From JBCBKZ01 sp039026975 (GTDB taxonomy: Bacteria > Bacteroidota > Bacteroidia > J057): a stretch of 17,116 nt of DNA. Below the pieces are notes generated by a model, which did not search any database, had not been told where the DNA came from, and worked only from the letters and a program-made list of their open reading frames with translations. Where the stretch lies: positions 1 through 17,116 of the forward strand of contig JBCCLI010000103.1 in NCBI GenBank assembly GCA_039026975.1, in the 5' to 3' direction. Every line of letters starts with the position of its first letter. Positions within the stretch are counted from its first letter, which is position 1. This document shows, piece by piece, positions 8,746-16,557 of the stretch. A program made the translations under genes and the position numbers.

Positions 8746-9756
8746 TCAAAAAGATTCTCTTAGCTGGTAAGTTTCTGTAAGCTTCCTGACCAGTTCAGCT
8801 GCTTCCCCAAAAGAGAGGGTTTGTTGGGCATCAGAAAAGGCTTCTTCCGGCTGAGGATGTGTCTCAAAAATAACCCCGTCTGCACCTGCCATAACGGATG
8901 CCAGGGCTACAGGCTCCACATATGCCCTTAGCCCTACGCCATGAGAGGGATCTGCGATCACAGGTAAATGGCTTTTACTTTTGAGAATAGCTATGGCATT
9001 AACGTCCATGGTATTTCTGTAGGCTTTCTCATAAGACCTAATCCCTCTTTCACACAGCATTATATGCTCATTCCCTCCTGAGAATATATACTCAGCAGAA
9101 TGAAGTAATTCTTCCACTGTCCCGGATACCCCTCTTTTCAGGAGCACAGGCTTATTAACTTCTCCTAGTGCATCTAGCAGATTAAAGTTTTGGGTATTTC
9201 TGGCACCTACCTGGAAAACATCAATATAGTCTATCATGCTTTCTATCTGGGAGACCTGCATGACCTCTGTAATGATTTTGATGCCGTGGGCCTTCGCTCG
9301 CTCTGCCCATATCTGTAAGCCCTCTATTCCTAATCCACGGAAAGAGTATGGAGAACTACGAGGTTTGTAAACCCCCCCACGCATAATTCTTATTCCCAGA
9401 CTGGCTAATTTCTGGAGGGTAGCCTCTATCTGCTCTTCATTTTCTATAGAGCAGGGACCTGCCATCATGGAGAAATTTCCTTCCCCTATTTCTACCCCAT
9501 CTCCCAGGTCAAGAAGAGTGGGTCTTACTTTCCACTTTCTGGAAACCAGCTTATAATTATCGGTAACTCTGTGGATATCTAATACGCCTGAAAGGGACCC
9601 AATTTTCCGGGGATCAAAATCTTTCTTCCCTATAGCTACCAGATAATGTCCTCTCTGGGTTTTTACCTCATTGGCTTTGTAGCCAATTTCCTGAATTTTA
9701 TCACTTACGGTCAGTTTATCAACCTCTGTGATATATGGATCTAATTGGATAATCAT
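8746..9756 (-). CDS. aroF: 3-deoxy-7-phosphoheptulonate (DAHP) synthase with ferredoxin-like regulatory domain
   Basis: Joins phosphoenolpyruvate and erythrose 4-phosphate to give DAHP, the first step of the shikimate pathway. The 336 residues match the type I-beta class represented by the Thermotoga enzyme. Residues 1 to about 75 form an N-terminal ferredoxin/ACT-like domain, and the barrel starts near 76. Visible motifs are GPCSIE (100-105), RGGVYKPRSSPYSFRG (126-141), VGARNTQNF (183-191), LLKRG (205-209) and ADPSHGVG (268-275). C102, H272, E298 and D309 are the expected metal ligands, and all are present. No chorismate mutase domain is visible. The start codon overlaps the trpA stop (ATGA), so it is the translationally coupled last gene of the trp operon. 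In the family the N-terminal domain gives feedback inhibition, in Thermotoga by Tyr and Phe; the effector here is unknown. Confidence 0.93.
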   Translation of the reverse strand: MIIQLDPYITEVDKLTVSDKIQEIGYKANEVKTQRGHYLVAIGKKDFDPRKIGSLSGVLDIHRVTDNYKLVSRKWKVRPTLLDLGDGVEIGEGNFSMMAGPCSIENEEQIEATLQKLASLGIRIMRGGVYKPRSSPYSFRGLGIEGLQIWAERAKAHGIKIITEVMQVSQIESMIDYIDVFQVGARNTQNFNLLDALGEVNKPVLLKRGVSGTVEELLHSAEYIFSGGNEHIMLCERGIRSYEKAYRNTMDVNAIAILKSKSHLPVIADPSHGVGLRAYVEPVALASVMAGADGVIFETHPQPEEAFSDAQQTLSFGEAAELVRKLTETYQLRESF

Positions 9757-10559
9757 GAGTTAGCAGGAATAGAGTGTGCGTTAAGAATGGAGGCTACGAA
9801 GCGACTAATACTGGTTTTCAGTTCTTCCCCTGACTTACCTTCTATAGCTTTAATAAAAGCACTACCTATGATAGCCCCTTGAGAATAGGTACATGCCTGA
9901 GAAAAACTCTGATGGTCAGAGATACCAAAGCCTATGAGGCGAGGATTTTTCAAGCTCATATCTACTATTCGTTTGAAATAGGTGATCTGATTTTCTGATA
10001 GTTGATGGGTTTTACCCGTAGTACTATCACTGGAAACCATATAAATGAACCCCTTAGTTAACTCATCTATTTTTCTGATTCTCTCTTCAGAGGTCTGAGG
10101 AGTAATCAGAAAGACATGGGAGAGATTACACTCCTCAAAGAGAGAAGCATACATCATTTCGTATTCTCGCAAAGGTAAATCTGGAAGAATAACTCCATCA
10201 ATCCCCACAGCCTGGGCATCCCTACAGAATTTTTCCAAACCATACTGAAGCACAGGATTAATATACCCCATGAGAATGAGGGGAACTTGTGTCTTAGCTC
10301 TGATGTCTGAAAGCTGCTCAAAGAGGCCCTCCAGGCTGATGCCATTAGCCAAGGCTATACCATTACTCATCTGTATGGTAGGCCCATCAGCTATGGGGTC
10401 TGAGTAGGGCATTCCTATTTCTACCAAGTCTACCCCAGCCTTATCCAGCTCCACAATGATATCAGAAATATCATGGAGACCCGGGTATCCGGCTGTACAG
10501 TAGATATTTAGGATGTGCTCCCGCTTCCTGGCAAACAGATCTATAATTCTGTTATTCAT
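9753..10559 (-). CDS. trpA: Tryptophan synthase alpha subunit
   Basis: Cleaves indole-3-glycerol phosphate to indole and glyceraldehyde 3-phosphate, passing indole to TrpB through the tunnel of the alpha2-beta2 complex. The 268 residues are of normal length. The catalytic Glu is E47 in VEIGMPYSDPIADGPTIQ and the catalytic Asp is D58 in the same segment, with the spacing of 11 known from the Salmonella enzyme. ILMGYINPV near 95-103 and GFGISDHQ near 213-220 are further family motifs, the second binding substrate phosphate. The mobile loop reads SSDSTTGKTH instead of the enterobacterial SRxGVTG. The ATG lies inside the end of trpB (8-base overlap), and its own stop overlaps the aroF start by 4 bases. 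Confidence 0.97.
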   Translation of the reverse strand: MNNRIIDLFARKREHILNIYCTAGYPGLHDISDIIVELDKAGVDLVEIGMPYSDPIADGPTIQMSNGIALANGISLEGLFEQLSDIRAKTQVPLILMGYINPVLQYGLEKFCRDAQAVGIDGVILPDLPLREYEMMYASLFEECNLSHVFLITPQTSEERIRKIDELTKGFIYMVSSDSTTGKTHQLSENQITYFKRIVDMSLKNPRLIGFGISDHQSFSQACTYSQGAIIGSAFIKAIEGKSGEELKTSISRFVASILNAHSIPANS

Positions 10560-11757
10560 GGCTATCCTTGTAAGCTATGTAAGTCTGTAAATCTTTATCT
10601 CCTCTTCCTGACAGGTTAATCACCACTACGTCCGAGGCGTTGAACCTTAGCTTATCGAGCGCTGAAAAAGCATGCGCCGTCTCTATGGCTGGAATGATTC
10701 CTTCAGTTTCACTCAGGAAAAATCCTGCTTGCATGGCTTCATCATCTGTCACATACACAAACTCAGCTCTTCCTGTATCATACAAATGCGCATGAACAGG
10801 CCCTATGCCGGGATAATCCAGGCCAGCAGAAATAGAATGAGGCTCTACCACCTGCCCATCTTCTGTCTGCATAAGAATGGTCTTACTGCCATGCAGCACC
10901 CCAGCCCTTCCTAGGTAGGTAGTAGCTGCTGATTTCAAGGTATTCACGCCATGGCCGGCCGCTTCCACAGCTACCAGCTTCACGCTTTCCTCATCCAGGT
11001 AATGGTAAAAGGCGCCCATGGCGTTACTTCCTCCTCCTACACAGGCAATCACATAGTTAGGTAGAGGATTATGGTGAAGTTCTGTAAGCTGATTACGTAT
11101 TTCTTCGGAGATGACCGACTGGAACCTTCCTACCATATCAGGATAAGGATGAGGTCCTACCACAGAACCTATGATGTAGTGCGTCTCCGTGGGATTATTG
11201 ATCCAGTGTCGCATGGCCTCATTGGTAGCGTCCTTAAGGGTCTTAGATCCTGAAGTAGCGGGTTCTATGGTAGCGCCCAGCATACGCATTCGCTCCACAT
11301 TAGGGCGCTGACGTGCCATGTCCACTTCACCCATGTATACGATGCAGTCCATGCCCATGAGGGCGCAAACGGTAGCCGTAGCTACTCCGTGTTGGCCGGC
11401 ACCCGTTTCTGCAATAATCTTCTTTTTTCCTAGCCTTTTAGCCAGGAGAATCTGACCCAGTGTATTATTGATTTTATGGGCACCTGTATGGCACAGGTCT
11501 TCTCGCTTTAAGTAAATGGAGGCCCCATACTTTTCTGATAAGCGCTTGGCAAAGTAGAGGGGCGTAGGTCTGCCCACATAGTCTTTCAGCAACTGCTGGA
11601 ATTCTTGCTGGAAACTCTCCTCTGCCATGATAGTCAGGTAATTCTCACGTAGTTGCTCTATGTTAGGGAAGAGCATCTCCGGGATAAAAGCCCCTCCAAA
11701 CTGACCATAATAGCCATGTTCATCTACTTGAAAGGGGGAAGTCTTTGTCTCTGTCAT
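10552..11757 (-). CDS. trpB: Tryptophan synthase beta subunit
   Basis: A PLP enzyme that condenses indole with L-serine to give tryptophan. The 401 residues are typical of the TrpB1 class that pairs with TrpA. LCHTGAHKINNTLGQ places the PLP lysine at K95. ETGAGQHG at 117-124 holds the catalytic Glu E117. RQRPNVERMRMLGA near 149-162 is a conserved block. GGGSNA at 241-246 binds the cofactor phosphate. SAGLDYPGIGPVHA is the standard C-terminal conserved block. The gene overlaps trpF by 4 bases upstream and trpA by 8 bases downstream, which fits coupled translation of the two subunits of one complex. Confidence 0.98.
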   Translation of the reverse strand: MTETKTSPFQVDEHGYYGQFGGAFIPEMLFPNIEQLRENYLTIMAEESFQQEFQQLLKDYVGRPTPLYFAKRLSEKYGASIYLKREDLCHTGAHKINNTLGQILLAKRLGKKKIIAETGAGQHGVATATVCALMGMDCIVYMGEVDMARQRPNVERMRMLGATIEPATSGSKTLKDATNEAMRHWINNPTETHYIIGSVVGPHPYPDMVGRFQSVISEEIRNQLTELHHNPLPNYVIACVGGGSNAMGAFYHYLDEESVKLVAVEAAGHGVNTLKSAATTYLGRAGVLHGSKTILMQTEDGQVVEPHSISAGLDYPGIGPVHAHLYDTGRAEFVYVTDDEAMQAGFFLSETEGIIPAIETAHAFSALDKLRFNASDVVVINLSGRGDKDLQTYIAYKDSHE

Positions 11758-12371
11758 AGCCTGTCTGTTAATGTTTTGAGTAAGTCTATTTGTTTACGTC
11801 CGGGCGCTGTCTCGAAGCCCGAGTTTACGTCTATTGCCATAAGTCTAGGATGCTGAATGGCATGGATCGCATCCACATGCTCCAGGGTGATTCCGCCACT
11901 CAACCAAAAGGGGATTTCCAGTTGGTATTGCTTGAGAATATTCCAATTGAAGGTAATCCCATTTCCGCCGGGATGCTTTCCCTTGGTATCAAAGAGGAAG
12001 TAGTCTACTACCTTCTCGTAGGATTCCAACAGTCCAAAATCAAATCCTTCTTTCCCTATGGAAAAGGCTTTTATAACCTTTACACCTACCCTGCTGATTT
12101 CCTCACAATAGGTAGAGCTTTCTTTGCCATGAAGCTGCACCAGGTCCAGCTGGTACTCCTGCACTCTTTGTTTGACCTCCTCTATCTCCTCATCTACGAA
12201 TACGCCTACTTTCTCACTTCCTTCTATGGAGGCCACCCACGTTTTATCCAGGCTTTCTTCCATAAACCGCTTGGAGGGAGCATAGAAGATGAAGCCCAGA
12301 TAGTCCGGCCCTAAGGCCAGTACCTGTTCCACATTCTCCTGGAATTTCATCCCACATACCTTCAGCTTCAT
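11754..12371 (-). CDS. trpF: Phosphoribosylanthranilate isomerase
   Basis: Converts phosphoribosylanthranilate to carboxyphenylamino-deoxyribulose phosphate, the third step from chorismate. The 205-residue barrel is of usual size and is not fused to TrpC. C6 in KVCGM is the expected general base and D128 in FLFDTK the expected general acid. GGNGITFNW near 135-143, WLSGGI near 156-161 and DVNSGFETAPGRK near 181-193 are the phosphate-binding and C-terminal signature segments. It overlaps trpC upstream and trpB downstream by 4 bases each (ATGA junctions). A long plus-strand frame lies opposite it but looks like a non-coding shadow. Confidence 0.95.
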   Translation of the reverse strand: MKLKVCGMKFQENVEQVLALGPDYLGFIFYAPSKRFMEESLDKTWVASIEGSEKVGVFVDEEIEEVKQRVQEYQLDLVQLHGKESSTYCEEISRVGVKVIKAFSIGKEGFDFGLLESYEKVVDYFLFDTKGKHPGGNGITFNWNILKQYQLEIPFWLSGGITLEHVDAIHAIQHPRLMAIDVNSGFETAPGRKQIDLLKTLTDRL

Positions 12372-13198
12372 GCTTTCTTCACTTTACTATTCCCTGATTT
12401 AGTAGCCTTTAAGAGGCTTAAGCTGTCTATAAATTGAGCACATGCCTTATGGGGTTCTGCATGTTTCATGAATCTTTCTCCTATGAGAAAGCCCTCATAC
12501 CCACACTCTTCCAGGAACAGAATCTCTTCAGGCCCCTTGATCCCACTCTCCGCTACTTTTACAAATTCATTCGGGATGAGGGTACTGAGGGAAGCTGCCG
12601 TTTGTATGTTTACCTCAAAGGTCTTCAAGTTTCTGTTATTCACTCCCACCAAGTTAATATGGGGAGTCAGGCTTCTCTCTAACTCTTCCTGATCATGTAC
12701 CTCCATTAGCACCTGCAAGCCTAAGGACTGTGCAAAGCGAGCTAATTCAGCTAATTTCGCTGGCGTTAATGCTGCCGCTATCAACAAAATCACATCAGCC
12801 CCTATAGACCTAGCTTCTATGATTTGGTATTCTTCTATGATAAAGTCTTTCCTGAGAATAGGACAGTAGTTCATTCTCCTTGCCAGGGAAAGATCCTCAT
12901 TCTTCCCACCGAAGAAAAAGGTATCAGTGAGAATAGACAGGGCAGATGCACCTGCCTGCATATATCCGATGGACGTTTTTTCTACTGATACATAGGGATG
13001 GATATTCCCTTTAGAGGGCGACTTACGCTTGATTTCCGCTATGATCCCACTCTTATCTTCTCGCTGGATGTAGGTAGTCATAGGCACGCAGGGCGTATCA
13101 AAGAAGATACTTGACTCCAGGTATTTGACAGGATACAACTCCTTCTGGTGGGCTACTTCCTTACGCTTATGGACTATAATTTTCTCAAGTATATTCAT
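12368..13198 (-). CDS. trpC: Indole-3-glycerol phosphate synthase
   Basis: Closes the indole ring from carboxyphenylamino-deoxyribulose phosphate with loss of CO2. The protein has 276 residues. IIAEIKRKSPSKG at 52-64 holds E55 and K57. PILRKDFII at 113-121 holds K117, the general acid of the family. LMEVHD at 164-169 holds E166. GVNNRNL at 185-191 and VAESGI at 215-220 complete the active site. All expected residues are present. It is a separate protein here, not fused to TrpF as in enterobacteria. It starts 4 bases after the trpD stop and overlaps trpF by 4 bases. The lysine-rich tail (KATKSGNSKVKKA) extends past the conserved barrel. Confidence 0.97.
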   Translation of the reverse strand: MNILEKIIVHKRKEVAHQKELYPVKYLESSIFFDTPCVPMTTYIQREDKSGIIAEIKRKSPSKGNIHPYVSVEKTSIGYMQAGASALSILTDTFFFGGKNEDLSLARRMNYCPILRKDFIIEEYQIIEARSIGADVILLIAAALTPAKLAELARFAQSLGLQVLMEVHDQEELERSLTPHINLVGVNNRNLKTFEVNIQTAASLSTLIPNEFVKVAESGIKGPEEILFLEECGYEGFLIGERFMKHAEPHKACAQFIDSLSLLKATKSGNSKVKKA

Positions 13199-13202
13199 CT
13201 GA

Positions 13203-14195
13203 TCAATTAGCTAAAAAGGTCTTAAAAGCTTGTAAAGCGGAGCCTGACACTATGGATTCACGAGCAGCTCCCACAGCATCTTCCAGGCAGTAAGCAGGTC
13301 TGGCTGTTCTAATAGCCAAAGCAGCATTAGCCAGGACCACTTCTGTCTGTGCATCAGTAGCTCTATTCTCCAGTACAGAAAGGAAAATATCTGCTGCCTC
13401 TTTTACGGTTTTTCCACCGGATAAAGACTCCGCTCTCAGGGTATGCAAGCCTAACTGCTCAGGATACAGGAGTGTTTCTCCCTCGGCCGAGAGGACTTTA
13501 GAAGGGCCTGTCAGCGAGATTTCATCATAGCCATCCAAGGCGTGTAAAATGGCAAAGCTTTTATCTGTTTGCTGAAATAAATACCCATATAATCTTGCAA
13601 GCTCCAGGCTGAAAACCCCTACCATTTGTCGCTTTACAAAGGCTGGATTTACCATAGGGCCCAGCATATTAAAGAAGGTCTTAACTCCTAATTCTCTGCG
13701 GATAGGCCCTACGTTTTTCATGGCCGGATGAAAGAGAGGTGCATGCAGAAAACAGATACCTGCCTCTTCTATGCTCTTCTTAATTCTATCTTTATCATTA
13801 GAAAAAGTATACCCAAAGGACTCTATCACATTAGAAGAACCGGAAACAGAAGAGACGCCATAGTTCCCGTGCTTAGCTACTTTCACCCCTGCCCCTGCCG
13901 TTACAAAGGAGGATAAAGTAGAGATATTGAAAGTATCCTTTCTGTCTCCCCCTGTACCACATAGATCTATGGGATCAAAGTCAGACAGATCCACTTTCAG
14001 GCAAAGCTCCAGCATGGCATCTCTGAAACCACTTAGTTCTTCTACGGTAATGCTTCTCATATTGAAAACCGTCAGGAAAGCAGCTACCTGAGAAGGCGTA
14101 TAATGTCCTCCCTGGGCTATTTTCGTAAGAATTCCCCTTGCTTCCTCATGGCTCAGGGTATGATGTTCAAATAAGTGATTGAGTATATCTTTCAT
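13203..14195 (-). CDS. trpD: Anthranilate phosphoribosyltransferase
   Basis: Transfers phosphoribose from PRPP to anthranilate, the second step of tryptophan synthesis. The 330 residues form a complete stand-alone enzyme without a fused glutaminase domain. LCGTGGDRKDTFNIST at 78-93 contains the PRPP-binding glycine loop GTGGD (80-84) and NIST. KHGNYGVSSVSGSSNVIE at 108-125 is the second conserved block. NMLGPMVNP follows in the middle, then DEISLTGP. The start at 14195 lies 126 bases after trpG, the longest gap in the operon, which contains a large imperfect hairpin. It ends 4 bases before trpC. Confidence 0.97.
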   Translation of the reverse strand: MKDILNHLFEHHTLSHEEARGILTKIAQGGHYTPSQVAAFLTVFNMRSITVEELSGFRDAMLELCLKVDLSDFDPIDLCGTGGDRKDTFNISTLSSFVTAGAGVKVAKHGNYGVSSVSGSSNVIESFGYTFSNDKDRIKKSIEEAGICFLHAPLFHPAMKNVGPIRRELGVKTFFNMLGPMVNPAFVKRQMVGVFSLELARLYGYLFQQTDKSFAILHALDGYDEISLTGPSKVLSAEGETLLYPEQLGLHTLRAESLSGGKTVKEAADIFLSVLENRATDAQTEVVLANAALAIRTARPAYCLEDAVGAARESIVSGSALQAFKTFLAN

Positions 14196-14240
14196 GTATG
14201 TGCGAGTTGTCCTTTATTAATGTTGAATGAGAGAATCTGT

Positions 14241-14315
14241 TAAGTTTAAGATTAAGTGTAAGCTCAAGTTTAATTTTTAGCCTTAGACTTCAACTTTAAC
14301 TTAATCTTCAACTTA
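14241..14315 (-). repeat. Large imperfect hairpin built of degenerate hexamer repeats between trpG and trpD
   Basis: On the plus strand, five hexamers of the form AAGNNT/C run from 14242 to 14271, and five of the form NNNCTT run from 14285 to 14314. The two arrays are inverted relative to each other. The outer arms TAAGTTTAAGATTAAG (14241-14256) and CTTAATCTTCAACTTA (14300-14315) pair at 15 of 16 positions, and weaker pairing continues inward to about 33 bp around a 9-base loop. It lies inside the trp transcript and has no clear U-tract, so it is not a plain terminator. It could slow transcription, mark a processing site or protect an mRNA end. Confidence 0.75.
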
Positions 14316-14321
14316 GTAGCT

Positions 14322-14912
14322 TTACATTTCCAGCCAGTTTTTCATCATTTGGATGCCGTGTTCTGTGATGACTGATTCTGGGTGAAACTGGAGTCCGTAT
14401 ACGCTGTATTGCTTATGTTTGACGGCCATGACCCTGTTCTCATCATCTACTGCCAAGAGCTGTAGCTGTCCATTCAGGCTTTCCCTATCCACACTCCATG
14501 AGTGATAACGGGCTACCTGAAAGCTCTCAGGTACTCCTTCAAATATAGGGTCTCCTCCAGCTATGACGGTAGTAGATGTCCCTACTCCATGTAACACCTC
14601 CGGCATATTAAAGAGGGAAGCCCCGTAGTTCTCAGAGATTCCCTGATGCCCAAGGCATATCCCTAGTATGTGCTTGTTTTTTCCGTATTTGGCTATCAGC
14701 TGAGGCATAATCCCTGCATCTTTGGGGAGGCCTGGGCCTGGAGACAGTAATATCTTATCATACTCCTCTATTTCTTCCAGACTGATTTTATCATTCCTCA
14801 CTACTCGCATCTGGTTTCCATATCCTAATTCTCTCACAATATGGACCAGATTATAGGTAAAGGAATCATAATTATCTAGGACCAGGATCTTTATGTTTTC
14901 TTTATGGCTCAT
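14322..14912 (-). CDS. trpG: Anthranilate synthase component II (glutamine amidotransferase)
   Basis: Releases ammonia from glutamine and feeds it to TrpE for anthranilate synthesis. The class I amidotransferase domain has 196 residues: LDNYDSFTYN at 12-21, LLSPGPGLP at 55-63, GICLGHQG at 84-91 with the nucleophile C86, and LQFHPESV at 174-181 with H177 and E179. The ATG at 14912 gives the normal family length. The frame is open upstream to a TTG at 15026, inside the end of trpE, which would add 38 residues without amidotransferase features; I regard that as untranslated. This leaves 106 bases between trpE and trpG, occupied by inverted repeats. It probably also serves as PabA if no second copy exists (inference). 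Confidence 0.94.
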   Translation of the reverse strand: MSHKENIKILVLDNYDSFTYNLVHIVRELGYGNQMRVVRNDKISLEEIEEYDKILLSPGPGLPKDAGIMPQLIAKYGKNKHILGICLGHQGISENYGASLFNMPEVLHGVGTSTTVIAGGDPIFEGVPESFQVARYHSWSVDRESLNGQLQLLAVDDENRVMAVKHKQYSVYGLQFHPESVITEHGIQMMKNWLEM

Positions 14913-14930
14913 CTTAGTTAGTTCTTCTTT

Positions 14931-14959
14931 GGTTAGGCTAACCCCTCCTTTAGAGAGGT
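14931..14959 (-). repeat. Two adjacent inverted repeats in the trpE-trpG spacer
   Basis: On the minus strand, ACCTCTCT-AAA-GGAGGGGT (14959 to 14941) can fold as an 8-bp stem, counting G-U pairs, around a 3-base loop. GGTTAGCCTAACC (14943 to 14931), a 13-base near-perfect palindrome, follows at once and overlaps it by three bases. The centre CCTCTCTAAAGG resembles CCTCTTTAAAGG in the hairpin at 16868-16885, so both may belong to one dispersed REP-like family. The hairpins end about 18 bases before the trpG start and could affect its translation. Confidence 0.55.
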
Positions 14960-15018
14960 AAACAGGTGGATTAGGGTTATCTATAATCCAACCCAGTCTT
15001 CTGCTTAGCAGAGGATTT

Positions 15019-16452
15019 TTATTCAAAGTTTAACATCTGTTTTTGCCCTTTATTAATCTCCAGGGCCGTATGCATCGCTTTCCGAAGCGCCCCCAGCTTA
15101 TTATGAACTTCCTGAAGTTCTGAAGCTGGCACTGAGCGGGACACAATTCCCGCCCCTGCATGGTAATAGAGGACATTCTGCTTACTCAAAAAGGAACGTA
15201 TCATAATGGCGTGGTTAAAGTTCCCCTTAAAGTCCATATACCCAATACAGCCCGCATAGTACCCCCTGTTTTGAGGTTCGTATTCATTGATGAGCTGCAT
15301 AGCTCTGTGCTTGGGAGCACCTGCCAATGTTCCCGCCGGGAAGGTATCTCCCACCAATTCCATGGATAGGGTGTTATCCCCTATCTGGGCATCTACCTTG
15401 GACACCAAGTGAATGACATGAGAATAAAATTGTATCTCCTTAAAGGTGGCTACCTCCACATCATGTCCATGTCTACTCAAGTCGTTTCTGGCTAAGTCTA
15501 CCAGCATCACATGCTCTGCATTCTCCTTAGGATCATCAAATAGTTCTCTGGAAAGCTTGGCATCTTCCTCATCATTTCCCGTTCTTCTGAAGGTGCCGGC
15601 TATAGGGTGTATGGTCGCCTGTCCGTCCTTAATGATGAGCTGCGCTTCCGGTGATGAACCCATGAGCTTAAAGCTGCCATAATCACAGTAGAAGAGATAA
15701 GGAGAAGGATTGACTGATCGCAAAGCTCGGTACACATTGAACTCATCTCCTCTGAACCCTTGCTGGAATCTTCTGGATAATACAATCTGGAACACATCCC
15801 CCATTTGGCAGTGATGCCGTCCTTTCTCTATGACTTCCAGAAACTCTTCATCGGTAAAATTGGTGGTCTCCTCCCCGTAAAGCTCAAAGTGGTAAGAAGG
15901 GACCGTAGGATTGGAGAGAATATCTATGATAGCATCCAGGTTAGACGGTTCTCCCTCTAGCCTGTGCTCGAAGACAAACATCTCATTATTGAAATGATTC
16001 ACCACTATCATGTAGCGATACACATGATACAAGATCTCTGGTACCCGCCTTTCCTCATCCTCAAAGGTCTTGATCTCTATATCTTCATAATGCCTGACAA
16101 TGTCATAGCTCTGAAAGCCAAATAAGCCACTGTAGACAAACTTCATGTCCAGTTCTTCCACCTCAAACTCATTCAGAAAGTCCTGCATCAGCCCCGGCAG
16201 GGTACGTTCCTTTCCCAGCTTCACTTCCAGCTCTTTATCATCCGGGTAGACAGCCGTGAACGAATTATTTTCCACCTTCACTTCTGCCATGGGGTCAAAA
16301 CAGATGAAAGAATAGGTATTAGTGTTTCCCCTGTAGTCAGAACTTTCCAGCAGTACTGTTTGGGCATATCTGTCCCTAATCCGCAGGTAAATGCTGACGG
16401 GAGTTACGGTGTCTGCCAGTAATTGTCGGTATGTGGTATGTAGTTTATACAT
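15019..16452 (-). CDS. trpE: Anthranilate synthase component I
   Basis: Makes anthranilate from chorismate, using ammonia supplied by TrpG; it is the committed and feedback-controlled step of tryptophan synthesis. The 477 residues contain LLESSDY at 34-40, the tryptophan-binding motif of the family, and NPSPYLFY at 248-255, the second part of that site, so inhibition by tryptophan is expected. The chorismate-binding domain shows MGSSPEAQL (264-272), PIAGTFRR (283-290), HVMLVDLARNDL (314-325), TFPAGTLAGAPK (370-381) and HAGAGIVSRS (431-440). It is the first structural gene of the operon. The ATG is 17 bases from the base of the attenuator terminator stem and 5 bases from the last T of its T-tract. 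PabB is an alternative for isolated homologs, but the operon settles the role. Confidence 0.97.
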   Translation of the reverse strand: MYKLHTTYRQLLADTVTPVSIYLRIRDRYAQTVLLESSDYRGNTNTYSFICFDPMAEVKVENNSFTAVYPDDKELEVKLGKERTLPGLMQDFLNEFEVEELDMKFVYSGLFGFQSYDIVRHYEDIEIKTFEDEERRVPEILYHVYRYMIVVNHFNNEMFVFEHRLEGEPSNLDAIIDILSNPTVPSYHFELYGEETTNFTDEEFLEVIEKGRHHCQMGDVFQIVLSRRFQQGFRGDEFNVYRALRSVNPSPYLFYCDYGSFKLMGSSPEAQLIIKDGQATIHPIAGTFRRTGNDEEDAKLSRELFDDPKENAEHVMLVDLARNDLSRHGHDVEVATFKEIQFYSHVIHLVSKVDAQIGDNTLSMELVGDTFPAGTLAGAPKHRAMQLINEYEPQNRGYYAGCIGYMDFKGNFNHAIMIRSFLSKQNVLYYHAGAGIVSRSVPASELQEVHNKLGALRKAMHTALEINKGQKQMLNFE

Positions 16453-16457
16453 GTTGT

Positions 16458-16499
16458 AAAAAAGAAATTGGGCTTACTATCTATTCAGACAGTAAGCCC
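16458..16499 (-). terminator. trp attenuator: intrinsic terminator directly before trpE
   Basis: In the minus-strand direction, GGGCTTACTGTCT (16499 to 16487), a 4-base loop, and AGATAGTAAGCCC (16482 to 16470) form a 13-bp stem whose only irregularity is one G-U pair. AATTTCTTTTTT follows, so the whole has the form of a rho-independent terminator. It lies between the promoter and trpE, and about 35 bases after the stop codon of a Trp-rich leader peptide. That position shows it is a conditional stop rather than the end of a gene. Confidence 0.93.
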
Positions 16500-16557
16500 C
16501 TTTTATGTTGTATGTAATTATTGCACGGGAGTCCTACGCCTGCTTGCTGCAAGGTAG
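16489..16557 (-). promoter_or_regulatory. Alternative leader RNA hairpins of the trp attenuator
   Basis: Two competing folds can be drawn by hand. Segment 1, CTACCTTGC (16557-16549), pairs with segment 2, GCAGGCGTAG (16543-16534), over 9 bp with one bulged C and loop AGCAA; segment 2 includes the leader stop codon. Alternatively GCAGCAAGC (16550-16542) pairs with GCTTACTGT (16497-16489), the first half of the terminator stem, at 8 of 9 positions; that would block the terminator. A 7-bp pairing of 16579-16585 with 16520-16526 may close the domain. The pairing logic fits a ribosome-stalling attenuator, but no energies were calculated. Confidence 0.6.

Noticed and set aside
8736..8768. Inverted repeat ACCAGCT...AGCTGGT as a terminator of the trp operon
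   Set aside because: The arms are 7 bp with a 19-base loop, span the aroF stop codon, and no T-tract follows in the right place.
11790..12314. Plus-strand open frame of 174 codons opposite trpF
   Set aside because: It lies fully antisense to trpF, which carries all catalytic motifs. It has no family motif and is explained by codon bias on the opposite strand.
14913..15026. Longer TrpG starting at TTG 15026
   Set aside because: The additional 38 residues have no amidotransferase features and run through hairpins; the ATG at 14912 gives the normal length. Kept as a finding about the spacer only.
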